Positions 17,592 through 26,294 of a DNA stretch of 64,000 nucleotides are shown in pieces. Under the pieces are notes generated by a model, which saw nothing but the letters and a program-made list of their open reading frames with translations, was not told the DNA's origin and did no database searches. Origin of the DNA: Patulibacter brassicae (lineage in GTDB: Bacteria > Actinomycetota > Thermoleophilia > Solirubrobacterales > Solirubrobacteraceae). The stretch spans positions 1 to 64,000 of the forward strand of contig NZ_JAXAVX010000016.1 of assembly GCF_033949425.1 (NCBI RefSeq). The letters are read 5' to 3'. Position numbers and translations under genes: made by a program. The stretch's first letter is position 1; the number at the start of each line of letters is the position of its first letter.

Positions 17592-18025
17592 GCGGGAGCG
17601 CCGACGTCGAGCTCGACCACCCGATCGACGCGGTCTGGGCGGTCGTCTCGGACTTCGACCACGCCGCCGAGTGGCAGGGCACGATCGGCGACATCGAGGT
17701 CCTCGAGCGCGACGCCGCCGGACGCGGGGCGCGCGTGACCACGTCGATCGACGCGAAGGTCAAGGTCCTGCGCTCGACCGCCGCCGTGACGTACGCCGAG
17801 CCCACGCGCGTCGCCTGGCGGCAGGAGCGCGGCGACCTCTCCGCCCTCGAGGGGTCCTGGACGCTCGAGGACCTCGGCGGCGGGCGCACCCGCGCGACGT
17901 ACGCGCTGCAGATCGATCCCGGCTTCGGGCTCGGCATGCTCATCCGCGGCGACGTCGAGGAGAAGCTCCGGCAGCGCCTCGTGCTGAACCGCCCCGAGGA
18001 GCTGCGGCGGCGCCTCGCCGGCTGA
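17579..18025 (+). CDS. SRPBCC family protein (first of a tandem pair)
   Basis: 148 aa helix-grip domain protein. It shows the motif IDAVWAVVSDFDHAAEWQG near the N-terminus and SWTLEDLGGGRTRATYALQI in the second half. The next gene repeats both nearly word for word, so the two arose by tandem duplication. The start ATG at 17579 has GGGAG 7 nt upstream. Possible roles are lipid/isoprenoid binding or carbon monoxide dehydrogenase subunit G-like; nothing nearby decides. Confidence 0.82.
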   Translation: MGRVGGSADVELDHPIDAVWAVVSDFDHAAEWQGTIGDIEVLERDAAGRGARVTTSIDAKVKVLRSTAAVTYAEPTRVAWRQERGDLSALEGSWTLEDLGGGRTRATYALQIDPGFGLGMLIRGDVEEKLRQRLVLNRPEELRRRLAG

Positions 18026-18078
18026 CCGACGCCCCCGCGGCCGCTAGCGTGCGGCCCGCAACCGACGAGGAGGACGAG

Positions 18079-18525
18079 ATGGCCCTGAGCGGCGAGTCCA
18101 CGAGCGAGATCGACGCCCCGATCGACGCGGTCTGGGCGCTGATCGACGAGGTGCGCGATGCACCGGAGTGGCAGGACGGCCTGCTGGAGATGCGGGAGAT
18201 CGAGGCGGACGCCGACGGCCGGCTCGTCGTGGGCGAGTTCGTCAACGACGCGAAGGTCCGCAAGCTCGTGTCCCGGGTGCGCTTCACCCGCGAGGCGCCG
18301 CACCGGCTCTCCTGGGTCCAGGAGAAGGGCGACGTGAAGTCCGTCGCGGGCAGCTGGACGCTCGAGGACCTCGGCGACGGCCGGACCCGCGCGACGTACG
18401 CGATCGAGGTCGACTTCGGCCGGATCCTCGGCCGGCTCATCACCGGGCCGCTCGAGGCCGCCGTGCGACCGATGCTCGTCGGCGGACGCGCGAACGAGCT
18501 CAAGCGGCTCGCCGAGCGCGGCTGA
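18079..18525 (+). CDS. SRPBCC family protein (second of a tandem pair)
   Basis: 148 aa, same length as its neighbour, with matching motifs APIDAVWALIDEVRDAPEWQ and SWTLEDLGDGRTRATYAIEV. A GGAGG ribosome site precedes the ATG at 18079 (GAGGAGGACGAG). The gap to the upstream copy is 53 nt, so the two are probably cotranscribed. Between the copies the ligand-cavity residues differ more than the framework, which suggests different ligands. Confidence 0.82.
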   Translation: MALSGESTSEIDAPIDAVWALIDEVRDAPEWQDGLLEMREIEADADGRLVVGEFVNDAKVRKLVSRVRFTREAPHRLSWVQEKGDVKSVAGSWTLEDLGDGRTRATYAIEVDFGRILGRLITGPLEAAVRPMLVGGRANELKRLAERG

Positions 18526-18533
18526 CCCGCGCC

Positions 18534-18566
18534 GGACGCGGCGCCGCGCTGCGGCGCCGCGCGTCC
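18534..18566. terminator. Terminator between convergent SRPBCC and FKBP genes
   Basis: Inner stem GCGCCGC/GCGGCGC with GCT loop, outer stem GGACGC/GCGTCC with a small bulge. Confidence 0.6.
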
Positions 18567-18570
18567 CGGC

Positions 18571-19146
18571 TCAGCCGCCCTTGCCGGTGCCGACGAGGTC
18601 GATGACGAAGACGAGCGTCGCGTTGGCCGGGATCGCCGGCGGCTGGCCGGCCGGGCCGTAGCCGAGGTCCGGCGGCACGACGAGGATCCGACGGCCGCCG
18701 ACCTTCATCCCGGGGACGCCCTGGATCCAGCCCTCGATGAGCCCCCCGCTCTGCAGCGGGAACGTCGCCGGCTGACCACGCTGCCACGAGGAGTCGACGA
18801 CCTGCCCGTCGGCGCCCCAGACCGTCAGCTGGTACTGGACCTCGACGTCGTCGCCGACCTTCGCGGCCGCGCCCTTGCCCTCGACCACGTCGTGCTTGAC
18901 GAGCTCGGCGGGCGGCTCGCCCGACGTCTTCGGGCTGCCGGGAGCCGTCTTGACGTCCTTGCCGATCGAGGCGTACAGCCCCTCCAGGCCCGCGCCGCCG
19001 TGCTCGCCGGACCCCGCCGAGGCGCTGTGCTCGGTGTCGGTCCCGTGCCCCTCCGACGCGACGGTGGCGGTGCGCTCGTCCCCGCAGCCGACGGCGAGGA
19101 CGGCGGCGAGCACCAGGGGCACGGGCAGCAGGCGGCGACCGATCAT
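18571..19146 (-). CDS. FKBP-type peptidyl-prolyl isomerase lipoprotein
   Basis: 191 aa. The N-terminal signal with lipobox AVGCG (Cys near residue 21) predicts an outer-face lipoprotein anchored in the cytoplasmic membrane. A His/Glu/Gly-rich linker leads to one FKBP domain: DDVEVQYQLTVWGADGQVVDSS, then LIEGWIQGVPGMKVGGRR, then VPPDLGYG and IPANATLVFVIDLVG. It should catalyse proline isomerisation of exported proteins. TACGCT lies 7 nt before the ATG (leaderless), yet the ATG also overlaps the stop of the upstream DUF3037 gene, so both coupled and independent expression are possible. Confidence 0.9.
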   Translation of the reverse strand: MIGRRLLPVPLVLAAVLAVGCGDERTATVASEGHGTDTEHSASAGSGEHGGAGLEGLYASIGKDVKTAPGSPKTSGEPPAELVKHDVVEGKGAAAKVGDDVEVQYQLTVWGADGQVVDSSWQRGQPATFPLQSGGLIEGWIQGVPGMKVGGRRILVVPPDLGYGPAGQPPAIPANATLVFVIDLVGTGKGG

Positions 19147-19631
19147 GCGCGCCAGCGTAGTCCAGGTGGCCGGGCCGCGGCGCCGTCGCCCGCCGCGCCC
19201 GCGTCCGCGGCCGGACGGGGCGGCGCGACGAGGCGCCGGGCGAGGCGCTCCAGGACGGCGTCGGGGTCGTCGCACACCCCCGTGTGGACGGGCGAGGGCT
19301 GCAGGATCGTGCTCGACGGCGCGGTGATCCAGCCGAAGCGGTCCGAGCGGTCCATCGCCGCCACCGCGCCCGCGTCCGGGTCGCCTGCCGCCACCCCCTC
19401 GACCGCCCGCAGGTGCGCGGCGATCGCGGCGAGGTCCAGCGTCGGGTCCAGCACGGCGAGCCGCGCCGGATCGACGTGCGTCCGGACCCCGAGGAACGCC
19501 CGCCGGCGGCAGTGGACGACGACCGCGACGTTCAGCCCCTCGCCGCGCTCCTGGTCGGGCACGACCCGCAGCAGCGCGTACTGGAAGACCTCGCGCGGCC
19601 GGCCCGCGCCGGGCTCAGGCGCGGCGGGCAC
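19143..19631 (-). CDS. DUF3037 family protein
   Basis: 162 aa. The opening FQYALLRVVPDQERGEGLNVAVVVHCRRRAFLGVR is split here as FQYALLRVVPD and GEGLNVAVVVH, both typical of DUF3037. The family regularly sits beside a HipA-like kinase gene, as here: the kinase lies directly upstream with a 17-nt overlap. The downstream overlap with the FKBP gene is 4 nt. The biochemical role is unknown; partnership with the kinase is inferred from conserved neighbourhood. Confidence 0.8.
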   Translation of the reverse strand: MPAAPEPGAGRPREVFQYALLRVVPDQERGEGLNVAVVVHCRRRAFLGVRTHVDPARLAVLDPTLDLAAIAAHLRAVEGVAAGDPDAGAVAAMDRSDRFGWITAPSSTILQPSPVHTGVCDDPDAVLERLARRLVAPPRPAADAGAAGDGAAARPPGLRWRA

Positions 19632-20382
19632 GCTCGGCCTCCTCGACGAACGCGCGCGGACCGCGGACGCGCGCGAGCAGGTCCTCGGCGTGCAGCGACG
19701 CCTCCTGCGGCGGAAGCCACTCGTCCGGGACCTCCGCGACGAGCCGGCGCACGAGCGCCTCGTCGACGAGGGGCGCCAGGCGCGCGTCGGCCTCCTCGAT
19801 CGAGCCCGCCCGGGGCAGCAGGACGTGGTCGCGGACGGCGGCGAACCGCCCGTGCGCCTGCGCGGGGTCGAGGCCGGCGTGGTGGCGGTAGCGGGCCGCG
19901 CCGTGGTCGATGAGCCACAGCCGGTCGTGCCACGTCAGGAGGTTCGGGTTGCGGGGCGTCCGGTCGACGTTCTCGCACAGCGCGTCGAGCCACACGACCG
20001 CGGCGGCGAGCGCCGGTCCCGGCTGGAGCCCGCCCGCCGGCGTGTAGGGCAGCGCCCGCGGCAGGAAGTCCAGGCCGACGTTGCGTCCCGCGCTGGCCTT
20101 CAGGTGGTCCTGGATCTCGGGGTCGGGCTCGGCGACGGAGAGCTCGAGCGGCAGGTCGACGAGCACGAGCTCGGGCACGTGGAGCCCGAGCTCGGGCGCC
20201 GCCTCCGCGACCGCGGCCACGAGCCCGCCGACGACGAGCTCGGCGACGAGCGCCTTGGCGCCCTGCGCGGCGCCGTGGAGCTTCACGACGTAGAGCCCGA
20301 GGTCGTCGGCCTCCACCAGCGCGGGGACCGAGCCGCCCTCGCGCAGCGGCGCGACGTAGCGGGTGGCCTGCACGGTGCGCAC
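19615..20382 (-). CDS. HipA-like protein kinase domain protein
   Basis: 255 aa. Kinase-like signatures are present: a Lys in LYVVKLHGAAQGAKALVAE for ATP binding, the catalytic-loop analogue LCENVDRTPRNPNLL with the Asn, and the metal-binding LIDHGAA. It lacks the N-terminal subdomain of full HipA toxins and has no HipB antitoxin gene, so it is not a canonical toxin-antitoxin kinase. The GTG at 20382 is preferred because TAGGCT (20394-20389) is 6 nt upstream; a GTG at 20388 would abut the -10. Leads an operon with DUF3037 and FKBP. Confidence 0.78.
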   Translation of the reverse strand: MRTVQATRYVAPLREGGSVPALVEADDLGLYVVKLHGAAQGAKALVAELVVGGLVAAVAEAAPELGLHVPELVLVDLPLELSVAEPDPEIQDHLKASAGRNVGLDFLPRALPYTPAGGLQPGPALAAAVVWLDALCENVDRTPRNPNLLTWHDRLWLIDHGAARYRHHAGLDPAQAHGRFAAVRDHVLLPRAGSIEEADARLAPLVDEALVRRLVAEVPDEWLPPQEASLHAEDLLARVRGPRAFVEEAERARRA

Positions 20383-20394
20383 GGCCACAGCCTA

Positions 20395-20640
20395 CGGCGC
20401 GCCCGCTCGGACGCGCCCGAGCCCCGGGCCACCCCGGGGACGATCCGGGGGCTTCCCCCATGGCGCGCCCCGAGCCGGCCGGTCAGGCTGTCGTCGTCCC
20501 AGCCAGCGTTCCCCGACCGTCCCGCATGTCCGTCCTCGCCCTGCGCCTCATCGCGCCCGCCCGCCCGGCGCCCGCCGCCCGTCCCGCGGCGGCCGTCCCG
20601 TCGTCCCGTCCCGTCCCGTCCCCGCCGCGGTCCCAGAACG
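20395..20640. other. Intergenic stretch without a convincing gene
   Basis: Holds overlapping GC hairpins near 20417-20457 (CCCCGGG/CCCGGGG and GGGGG/CCCCC) and a run of TCCCG pentamers near 20597-20628. Open frames across it are Pro/Arg/Ala-rich and look non-coding. Confidence 0.4.
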
Positions 20641-20670
20641 CGAACGACCGGCCCGAGGGCCGGTCGTTCG
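20641..20670 (-). terminator. tRNA-Tyr terminator
   Basis: Perfect 14-bp inverted repeat with a 2-nt centre, immediately 3' of the tRNA (6 nt beyond its last base). Among the strongest hairpins in the window. Confidence 0.85.
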
Positions 20671-20676
20671 TCGAGG

Positions 20677-20758
20677 TGGGGGGAGCAGGATTCGAACCTG
20701 CGTAGGCAGAGCCAACGGGTTTACAGCCCGTCTCCTTTAACCACTCGGACATCCCCCC
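20677..20758 (-). tRNA. tRNA-Tyr (GTA)
   Basis: Class II tRNA of 82 nt with a long variable arm. Acceptor stem GGGGGGA/TCCCCCC, anticodon arm ACGGG-CTGTAAA-CCCGT giving GTA, T arm GCAGG-TTCGAAT-CCTGC, discriminator A, no encoded CCA. A -10 TAGGAT lies on the minus strand at 20776-20771, about 12 nt upstream. Confidence 0.97.
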
Positions 20759-20831
20759 GAGCGGCGACCGATCCTAGCGAGGGACGGCGGACCGTGCCGT
20801 CCCGCCCGGCGGTCGCCGTGGGCGGCGGCGC

Positions 20832-20996
20832 CGCTCCGAGCGTCGCGGAGACCCGCGGCGCTCGGAGCGACGCCGACGCGACCGGACCGCCCCTCCCCAG
20901 GGCGGTCCGGTGGCCGGTGTCGCGTACGACGACCGGAGCGGGCCGACGGCCCGCTGGACCCTGCGACGTGCCGGCCCCGGACGCAGTTCCGGGGCC
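20832..20996. other. Four strong hairpins between tRNA-Tyr promoter and sigma factor gene
   Basis: Hairpins at 20832-20869 (11-bp plus inner 5-bp stem), 20882-20910 (11-bp stem, 7-nt loop), 20938-20954 (7-bp stem, 3-nt loop) and 20973-20996 (9-bp stem, 6-nt loop). The last follows the sigma factor stop on the minus strand and is its likely terminator. The others are redundant for termination. No ORF is credible in 20777-21041. Confidence 0.65.
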
Positions 20997-21041
20997 GCGA
21001 GTCGTCCGGCCGGTCCGCCTCCCCAGCGGGCCGGCGGCGCC

Positions 21042-22193
<1,152 letters not shown>

Positions 22194-22554
22194 GTCCGAA
22201 CCTGCTCCTCGTCGGTTGCTGGACTGTCGTCGGCGACGCGCGTCGACGGCGGTGTTGCTGGTGCTGACTCCCCCGCGCTCCCCCAACACCCGTCCGGAGC
22301 GCTTGCCCCTGACACCGTGTCGATGGTGCGGCGGTCAGCAAGGTGTAGCACAGGATCCGCGCTTCGGTGACGGCCGTCACAGAAACCCCGATGCCACCGG
22401 GGGTTCGGGGCGGTGGCCGACGAGGATCGAACGAGCCGTTCGATCGCGCGCGAACGCGGACCGGGGCCCGGCGAGGGGTACCTTGTGGGGACCGCCGCTC
22501 CACCCGGAGCCCCCGGCGAGCCGCGCTCGCCGGCCCCCGACCCGCCCGTCGACG
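22194..22554. other. Divergent promoter region of sigA and folE2, with a perfect palindrome
   Basis: No ORF supported. GTGACGGCCGTCAC (22367-22380) is a perfect 14-bp palindrome lying about where the -35 of the leftward sigA promoter should be (possible -10 TACACC at 22347-22342). Rightward, TACCTT (22479-22484) is the best -10 for folE2, giving a leader of about 64 nt. Confidence 0.45.
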
Positions 22555-23559
22555 ATGCCCACCACGCCCGTCCCGTCCGCCCTCGACGTCCAGGCCCAGC
22601 GCCCGACCGTCGCCGTCGCCCTCTCGCGCGTGGGCGTCGCCGGCGTGGAGAAGGTCATCCGCGTCGGCCGGCCGGGCGAGGAGCTGCCGTACCTCGCGAC
22701 GTTCGAGACGGTCGTCGACCTCGGACCGCACCAGAAGGGCGCGCACATGTCGCGCTTCGAGGAGGTCGTCAACGAGGTCATCGCCGAGGAGATCGTCGGC
22801 GAGGGCGGCGGTCGCGCCGTCCGGGCGGAGCACCTCGCCCGCCGGGTCGCCGAGGCGATCCGCGAGCGCCAGGGCGCCCGCCGCGCCGAGGTCCGGCTGA
22901 CGGCGCGCTACCCCGAGGACCGCACCGCGCCGGTCTCGGGCATCCGGACGCAGGAGATCTTCACCCTCCACGGGATCGCGGCGGCGACCGAGCACGGCTC
23001 GCGGACCGTCACCGGCGTCACCGCGCAGGGCATGACGGCCTGCCCGTGCGCGCAAGAGCACCTGCGGGACTCCTCGACCGGCCGCCTGCGGGACGCCGGC
23101 TTCGACGACGAGCAGATCGCGACCATCCTCGAGGCCGTCCCGGTCGCCACCCACAACCAGCGCGGCCTCGGCACGCTCCTCATCGGGCGGACCGAGGACT
23201 CCGAGGTCGACGTCGACGCGCTGGATCTCGTGCGGGTCGTGGAGGGCTCGATGAGCGCCGAGATCTACGAGCTCATGAAGCGCTCCGACGAGGGCACCGT
23301 CGTGGAGAAGGCCCACCGCAACCCGCGCTTCGTCGAGGACTGCGTGCGCGAGATGCTGCGGTCGACGCTCGAGCGCTTCGGCGGTCTCGCCGACGGGGCC
23401 TTCGTCCTGGCCAAGCAGGAGAACCTCGAGACGATCCACCAGCACGACGTCGTCGCCGAGCGCTACGGCACGCTCGGCGAGCTCCGGGCGGAGCTCGCCC
23501 GGGGCGAGGAGCCCGCGCAGCACACCTCGCTGCGCCAGTGGCTGGACGCCGCGCGCTGA
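22555..23559 (+). CDS. folE2: GTP cyclohydrolase FolE2 (GCYH-IB)
   Basis: 334 aa. Converts GTP to 7,8-dihydroneopterin triphosphate, the first step of tetrahydrofolate synthesis. Family marks are FETVVDLGPHQKGAHMSRFE, GMTACPCAQEHLRD (metal-binding/catalytic Cys region) and VPVATHNQRGLGTLLIG. This is the type B enzyme, which can use metals other than zinc, rather than FolE. Initiator ATG at 22555; no obvious ribosome site. Stand-alone here, without folP/folB/folK neighbours. Confidence 0.94.
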   Translation: MPTTPVPSALDVQAQRPTVAVALSRVGVAGVEKVIRVGRPGEELPYLATFETVVDLGPHQKGAHMSRFEEVVNEVIAEEIVGEGGGRAVRAEHLARRVAEAIRERQGARRAEVRLTARYPEDRTAPVSGIRTQEIFTLHGIAAATEHGSRTVTGVTAQGMTACPCAQEHLRDSSTGRLRDAGFDDEQIATILEAVPVATHNQRGLGTLLIGRTEDSEVDVDALDLVRVVEGSMSAEIYELMKRSDEGTVVEKAHRNPRFVEDCVREMLRSTLERFGGLADGAFVLAKQENLETIHQHDVVAERYGTLGELRAELARGEEPAQHTSLRQWLDAAR

Positions 23560-23566
23560 TCCGCGG

Positions 23567-24217
23567 TCAGGGCGCGTACGCCGCGAGCATCCGCCGCAGC
23601 GCGGCGCGGAACCGCGACTCCGCGGAGCCCTCGGCGAGCGCCGGCGCGACCCGGCGGAGGGCCGGGACCGACTCGTCCAGCGCCGCGTCCCAGCCGGCCG
23701 CGTAGCGCGCCTGGATCGCGTCGCCGGTGCCCGGCAGCGACGCGCCGAGCGTGTAGTACGCGACCGCGAGCACGAGGTCGACGGCGGCCACCTCGTCGAA
23801 GCCCGCGTCGAGCAGCAGGGCCACGAGGCGGTCGAAGTGGCGCCGGAAGTGCGGCCCGGAGACGGTCCGCTCCGCGACGAGCCGGGTGAGCGCCGGCTCC
23901 GCGACGAGGTGCTCGCGCATCGCGACGAAGAACGTCGCGAGCTCCTCCTCCCAGGGCCGTCCCGCGCGCGCCTCCGGCACGTCGGCCAGGACGGCGTCGG
24001 CGAGGAGCTCCAGCAGCTCGTCCTTGCCGGCGACGTGGCGGTAGAGCGCCCGGGGCGTGCAGCGCAGGCGCTCCGCGAGCAGGCGCATCGAGACCGCCTC
24101 GAGCCCGACCTCGGCGACGAGCTCGCGGGCCGCGGCCACGATCGCCTCGGGTCCGAGCGATCCGCGCGAGGGCGCCGGCCGCTGCGGGCGCCGGCCCGCC
24201 GGGGTCGTCCGCGCCAT
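23567..24217 (-). CDS. TetR family regulator with tetracycline-repressor-like C-terminal domain
   Basis: 216 aa. The N-terminal HTH is IVAAARELVAEVGLEAVSMR, LLAERLRCTPRALYRHVAGK (residues 27-66), followed by the TetR-class-D-like helices with VALLLDAGFDEVAAVDLV. It follows pgsA with a 3-nt gap and is almost certainly cotranscribed with it; no separate promoter space exists. Its target is unknown. No nearby palindrome could be assigned to it. Confidence 0.88.
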   Translation of the reverse strand: MARTTPAGRRPQRPAPSRGSLGPEAIVAAARELVAEVGLEAVSMRLLAERLRCTPRALYRHVAGKDELLELLADAVLADVPEARAGRPWEEELATFFVAMREHLVAEPALTRLVAERTVSGPHFRRHFDRLVALLLDAGFDEVAAVDLVLAVAYYTLGASLPGTGDAIQARYAAGWDAALDESVPALRRVAPALAEGSAESRFRAALRRMLAAYAP

Positions 24218-24220
24218 CGC

Positions 24221-24772
24221 TCAGGTCGCCGCGGTGGCGTCGCCGGACCGCATGGCCCGGCGCATCCCGAGGAAGTAGTCCGCGCCGCTCCAGAGCGTGA
24301 TCGCCACCATCGCGTAGACGAGCGCGTCGAGCCAGCCGGGGGACGGGACGACGAGGATCAGCAGGAGGATCACGAGCATCTGGATCGCGGCCTTCCACTT
24401 GCCCAGCCACGCGGCGGCGATGACCTCTCCCTGGCGGGCGGCGAACGTCCGGGCGAGCTGGACGACGAGCTCGCGGCCGATGACGACGACCGCGACCCAG
24501 AGCGCGAGGCGGTCGAGGTGGACGAGCGCCACCATCGCGCCGCCCACCAGGAGCTTGTCGGCCAGGGGATCGGCGAGCTTCCCGAAGCTCGAGATCTGCT
24601 CGCTGCGCCGGGCCAGCCAGCCGTCGACGAAGTCGGTCGCCGAGGCGACGACGAACACCGCGGCCGCGACGTCGTCCCCCGTCTCCGTCCGCTCGAGCAG
24701 CGCGATGATGAACACCGGCACGAGCAGGATCCGCCCGACGGTCAGGACGTTGGGGACGTTCGCGGGCGGCAC
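24221..24772 (-). CDS. pgsA: CDP-diacylglycerol-glycerol-3-phosphate 3-phosphatidyltransferase
   Basis: 183 aa integral membrane enzyme making phosphatidylglycerophosphate, committed step to phosphatidylglycerol and cardiolipin. The CDP-alcohol phosphotransferase signature is intact at about residues 48-70: DGWLARR, then SSFGKLADPLADK (pattern DG-x2-AR-x8-G-x3-D-x3-D). Several hydrophobic helices surround it. It starts at GTG 24772, with CATACT about 9 nt upstream on the minus strand. A TetR gene follows directly. Confidence 0.92.
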   Translation of the reverse strand: MPPANVPNVLTVGRILLVPVFIIALLERTETGDDVAAAVFVVASATDFVDGWLARRSEQISSFGKLADPLADKLLVGGAMVALVHLDRLALWVAVVVIGRELVVQLARTFAARQGEVIAAAWLGKWKAAIQMLVILLLILVVPSPGWLDALVYAMVAITLWSGADYFLGMRRAMRSGDATAAT

Positions 24773-24838
24773 GGCGCCGGAAGTATGGCGCGCCCCGGGA
24801 GCGTCCGCACCACTGCGACGCCGCGGGCGTGCGGCCGG

Positions 24839-25480
24839 TCAGGGCTGCGGCCCGGCCGCGACCGCCCGCGCGGCGCGGACCGAGGCGCGCGTCGCGCCGA
24901 CGCCCGCGGCGGTGACGAGCACGAGTCCCGCGAGGCCCAGCAGGCGCGGCTCCTGGTGCAGGACCGCGAGGCCGGCGAGCATCGCGACCCCCGGCTCGAT
25001 CGCCATGAGGACCCCGAAGACCCCGGGGGCGATGTCCCGCAGGGCCAGCTGCTCGAGGGCGTAGGGGATCGCCGAGCCGGCGGTCGCGGCGACCAGTCCG
25101 ACGAGCAGGACGTCGCCGCGCAGCAGCGCGTCGCCGCCCTGGACGACGCCGGGCACGAGCGCCACGAGCAGGGCCACGAGCATCGCCAGCGCGACGGGCT
25201 GCAGGCCGGGCAGCGCGGTGCTCGCCCGCGCGCCGAGCGGGATGTAGGCGCCCCAGCAGGCCGCCGCGCCGAGCAGCCACCCGACGCCGACGAGATCGGC
25301 GCCGCCGCTGCTCCACGGCTCGGTGAGCGCGAGCACGCCCGCGGCAGCGAGCAGGACCCAGAGGCGATCGGCCGGGCGACGCGCGAGCGCGGCACCGACC
25401 GTCAGCGGCCCGAGGAACTCGATCGCCACGGCGACGCCGAGGTCCACCCGGTCCACGCCGAGGTAGAAGCAGAGGTGGCG
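24839..25480 (-). pseudogene. 5'-truncated RhtA-type EamA exporter
   Basis: The 205 residues from GTG 25456 match the middle and C-terminal part of RhtA-like threonine/homoserine exporters: LGVAVAIEFLGPLTVGA, WGAYIPLGARAS, GSAIPYALEQLALRDI and FGVLMAIEPGVAMLAGL. Homology continues a few codons upstream of any start codon (HLCFYLGVD), and the frame stays open only to 25516. The first 90 or so residues (three helices) that RhtA proteins normally have are absent, replaced by the end of the ABC permease gene. Probably a remnant; the 205-residue piece could still be made from GTG 25456. Confidence 0.65.
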
Positions 25481-25505
25481 CTCACCGGTCGGCGCGGCGC
25501 GCCGC

Positions 25506-26294
25506 TCACGGCTTCAGCCGGTGCCCGGTGCGGAAGAGCCAGGCGCACCACGCGCTGAGCACGAGGGCGAGCGCGGCGATCACCGCGAGCGAGATCCCCA
25601 CCGGCACGTCGGCCTGCCCCGAGAACCCGTAGCGGAACGCCTGCACGAGGTAGAAGATCGGGTTGACGTGGCTCACGACCTCCCACGCGTCGGGGAGGCG
25701 GTCGACGGAGTAGAAGACCCCGCCGAGGAAGCTCAGCGGCAGGATCACGAGCGTCGTGACGAACGCCATGAAGTCCCACGACCGCGCGTAGATCCCGGCG
25801 ATCACGCCGAACTGCGCGAACGCGACGAGGACGAGCGCGCCGGCCACGACGAGCACGAGCGGGCGCTCGACGCCGATGCCCGTCATCGCGATCGCGGCCG
25901 CCGTGAGGAGGACGCCCGTGATGAGGCCGCGCACGACGCCGCCGATCGCGAGGCCGAGGTTCACCTCCCACCACCGCAGGGGGCTCGACAGGACGTCGTT
26001 GATGAACCGGTCCGAGCGCGCCTGGAAGACCGTCGAGCTGTTGTTCGAGAACGCGGCCGTGAGGACGGCCTGGACGACGAGCCCCGGCACGATGAACTGG
26101 TCGTACGGCACCCCGCCGACCGAGGCGATGCTGTCGCCGAGGGCCATGCCGAAGACGACGATGAACAGCAGCGACGAGACGCACGGCGCGACGATCGTCT
26201 GGACCCAGAGCTTCAGGAAGCGGACGATCTCGCGCTCGCAGAGCCAGACGACCCCGGGGCGCTCCTCGACGTAGGGCTCGGCGGCGGCGCTCAC
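25506..26294 (-). CDS. ABC-2 type transporter permease
   Basis: 262 aa, six predicted helices, with the ABC-2 pattern FGVIAGIYARSWDFMAFVTT, LGGVFYSVDRLPDAW and NPIFYLVQAFRYGF near the C-terminus. It forms an exporter with the ATPase encoded immediately upstream. GTG at 26294 overlaps the ATPase stop (GTGA). Related systems (NodJ/DrrB-like) export drugs or polysaccharides; the substrate cannot be told. Confidence 0.9.
   Translation of the reverse strand: MSAAAEPYVEERPGVVWLCEREIVRFLKLWVQTIVAPCVSSLLFIVVFGMALGDSIASVGGVPYDQFIVPGLVVQAVLTAAFSNNSSTVFQARSDRFINDVLSSPLRWWEVNLGLAIGGVVRGLITGVLLTAAAIAMTGIGVERPLVLVVAGALVLVAFAQFGVIAGIYARSWDFMAFVTTLVILPLSFLGGVFYSVDRLPDAWEVVSHVNPIFYLVQAFRYGFSGQADVPVGISLAVIAALALVLSAWCAWLFRTGHRLKP

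Noticed and set aside
19615..20382. HipBA toxin-antitoxin system
   Set aside because: No HipB-like HTH gene adjoins it and the kinase is the short DUF3037-associated type.
20460..20705. 81-codon plus-strand ORF ending inside tRNA-Tyr
   Set aside because: Pro/Arg low complexity, runs into the tRNA and its terminator, no promoter box.
24839..25456. Functional 205-aa EamA transporter
   Set aside because: Homology extends upstream of the start codon and three N-terminal helices are missing, so a truncated remnant is the better reading, though expression cannot be excluded.
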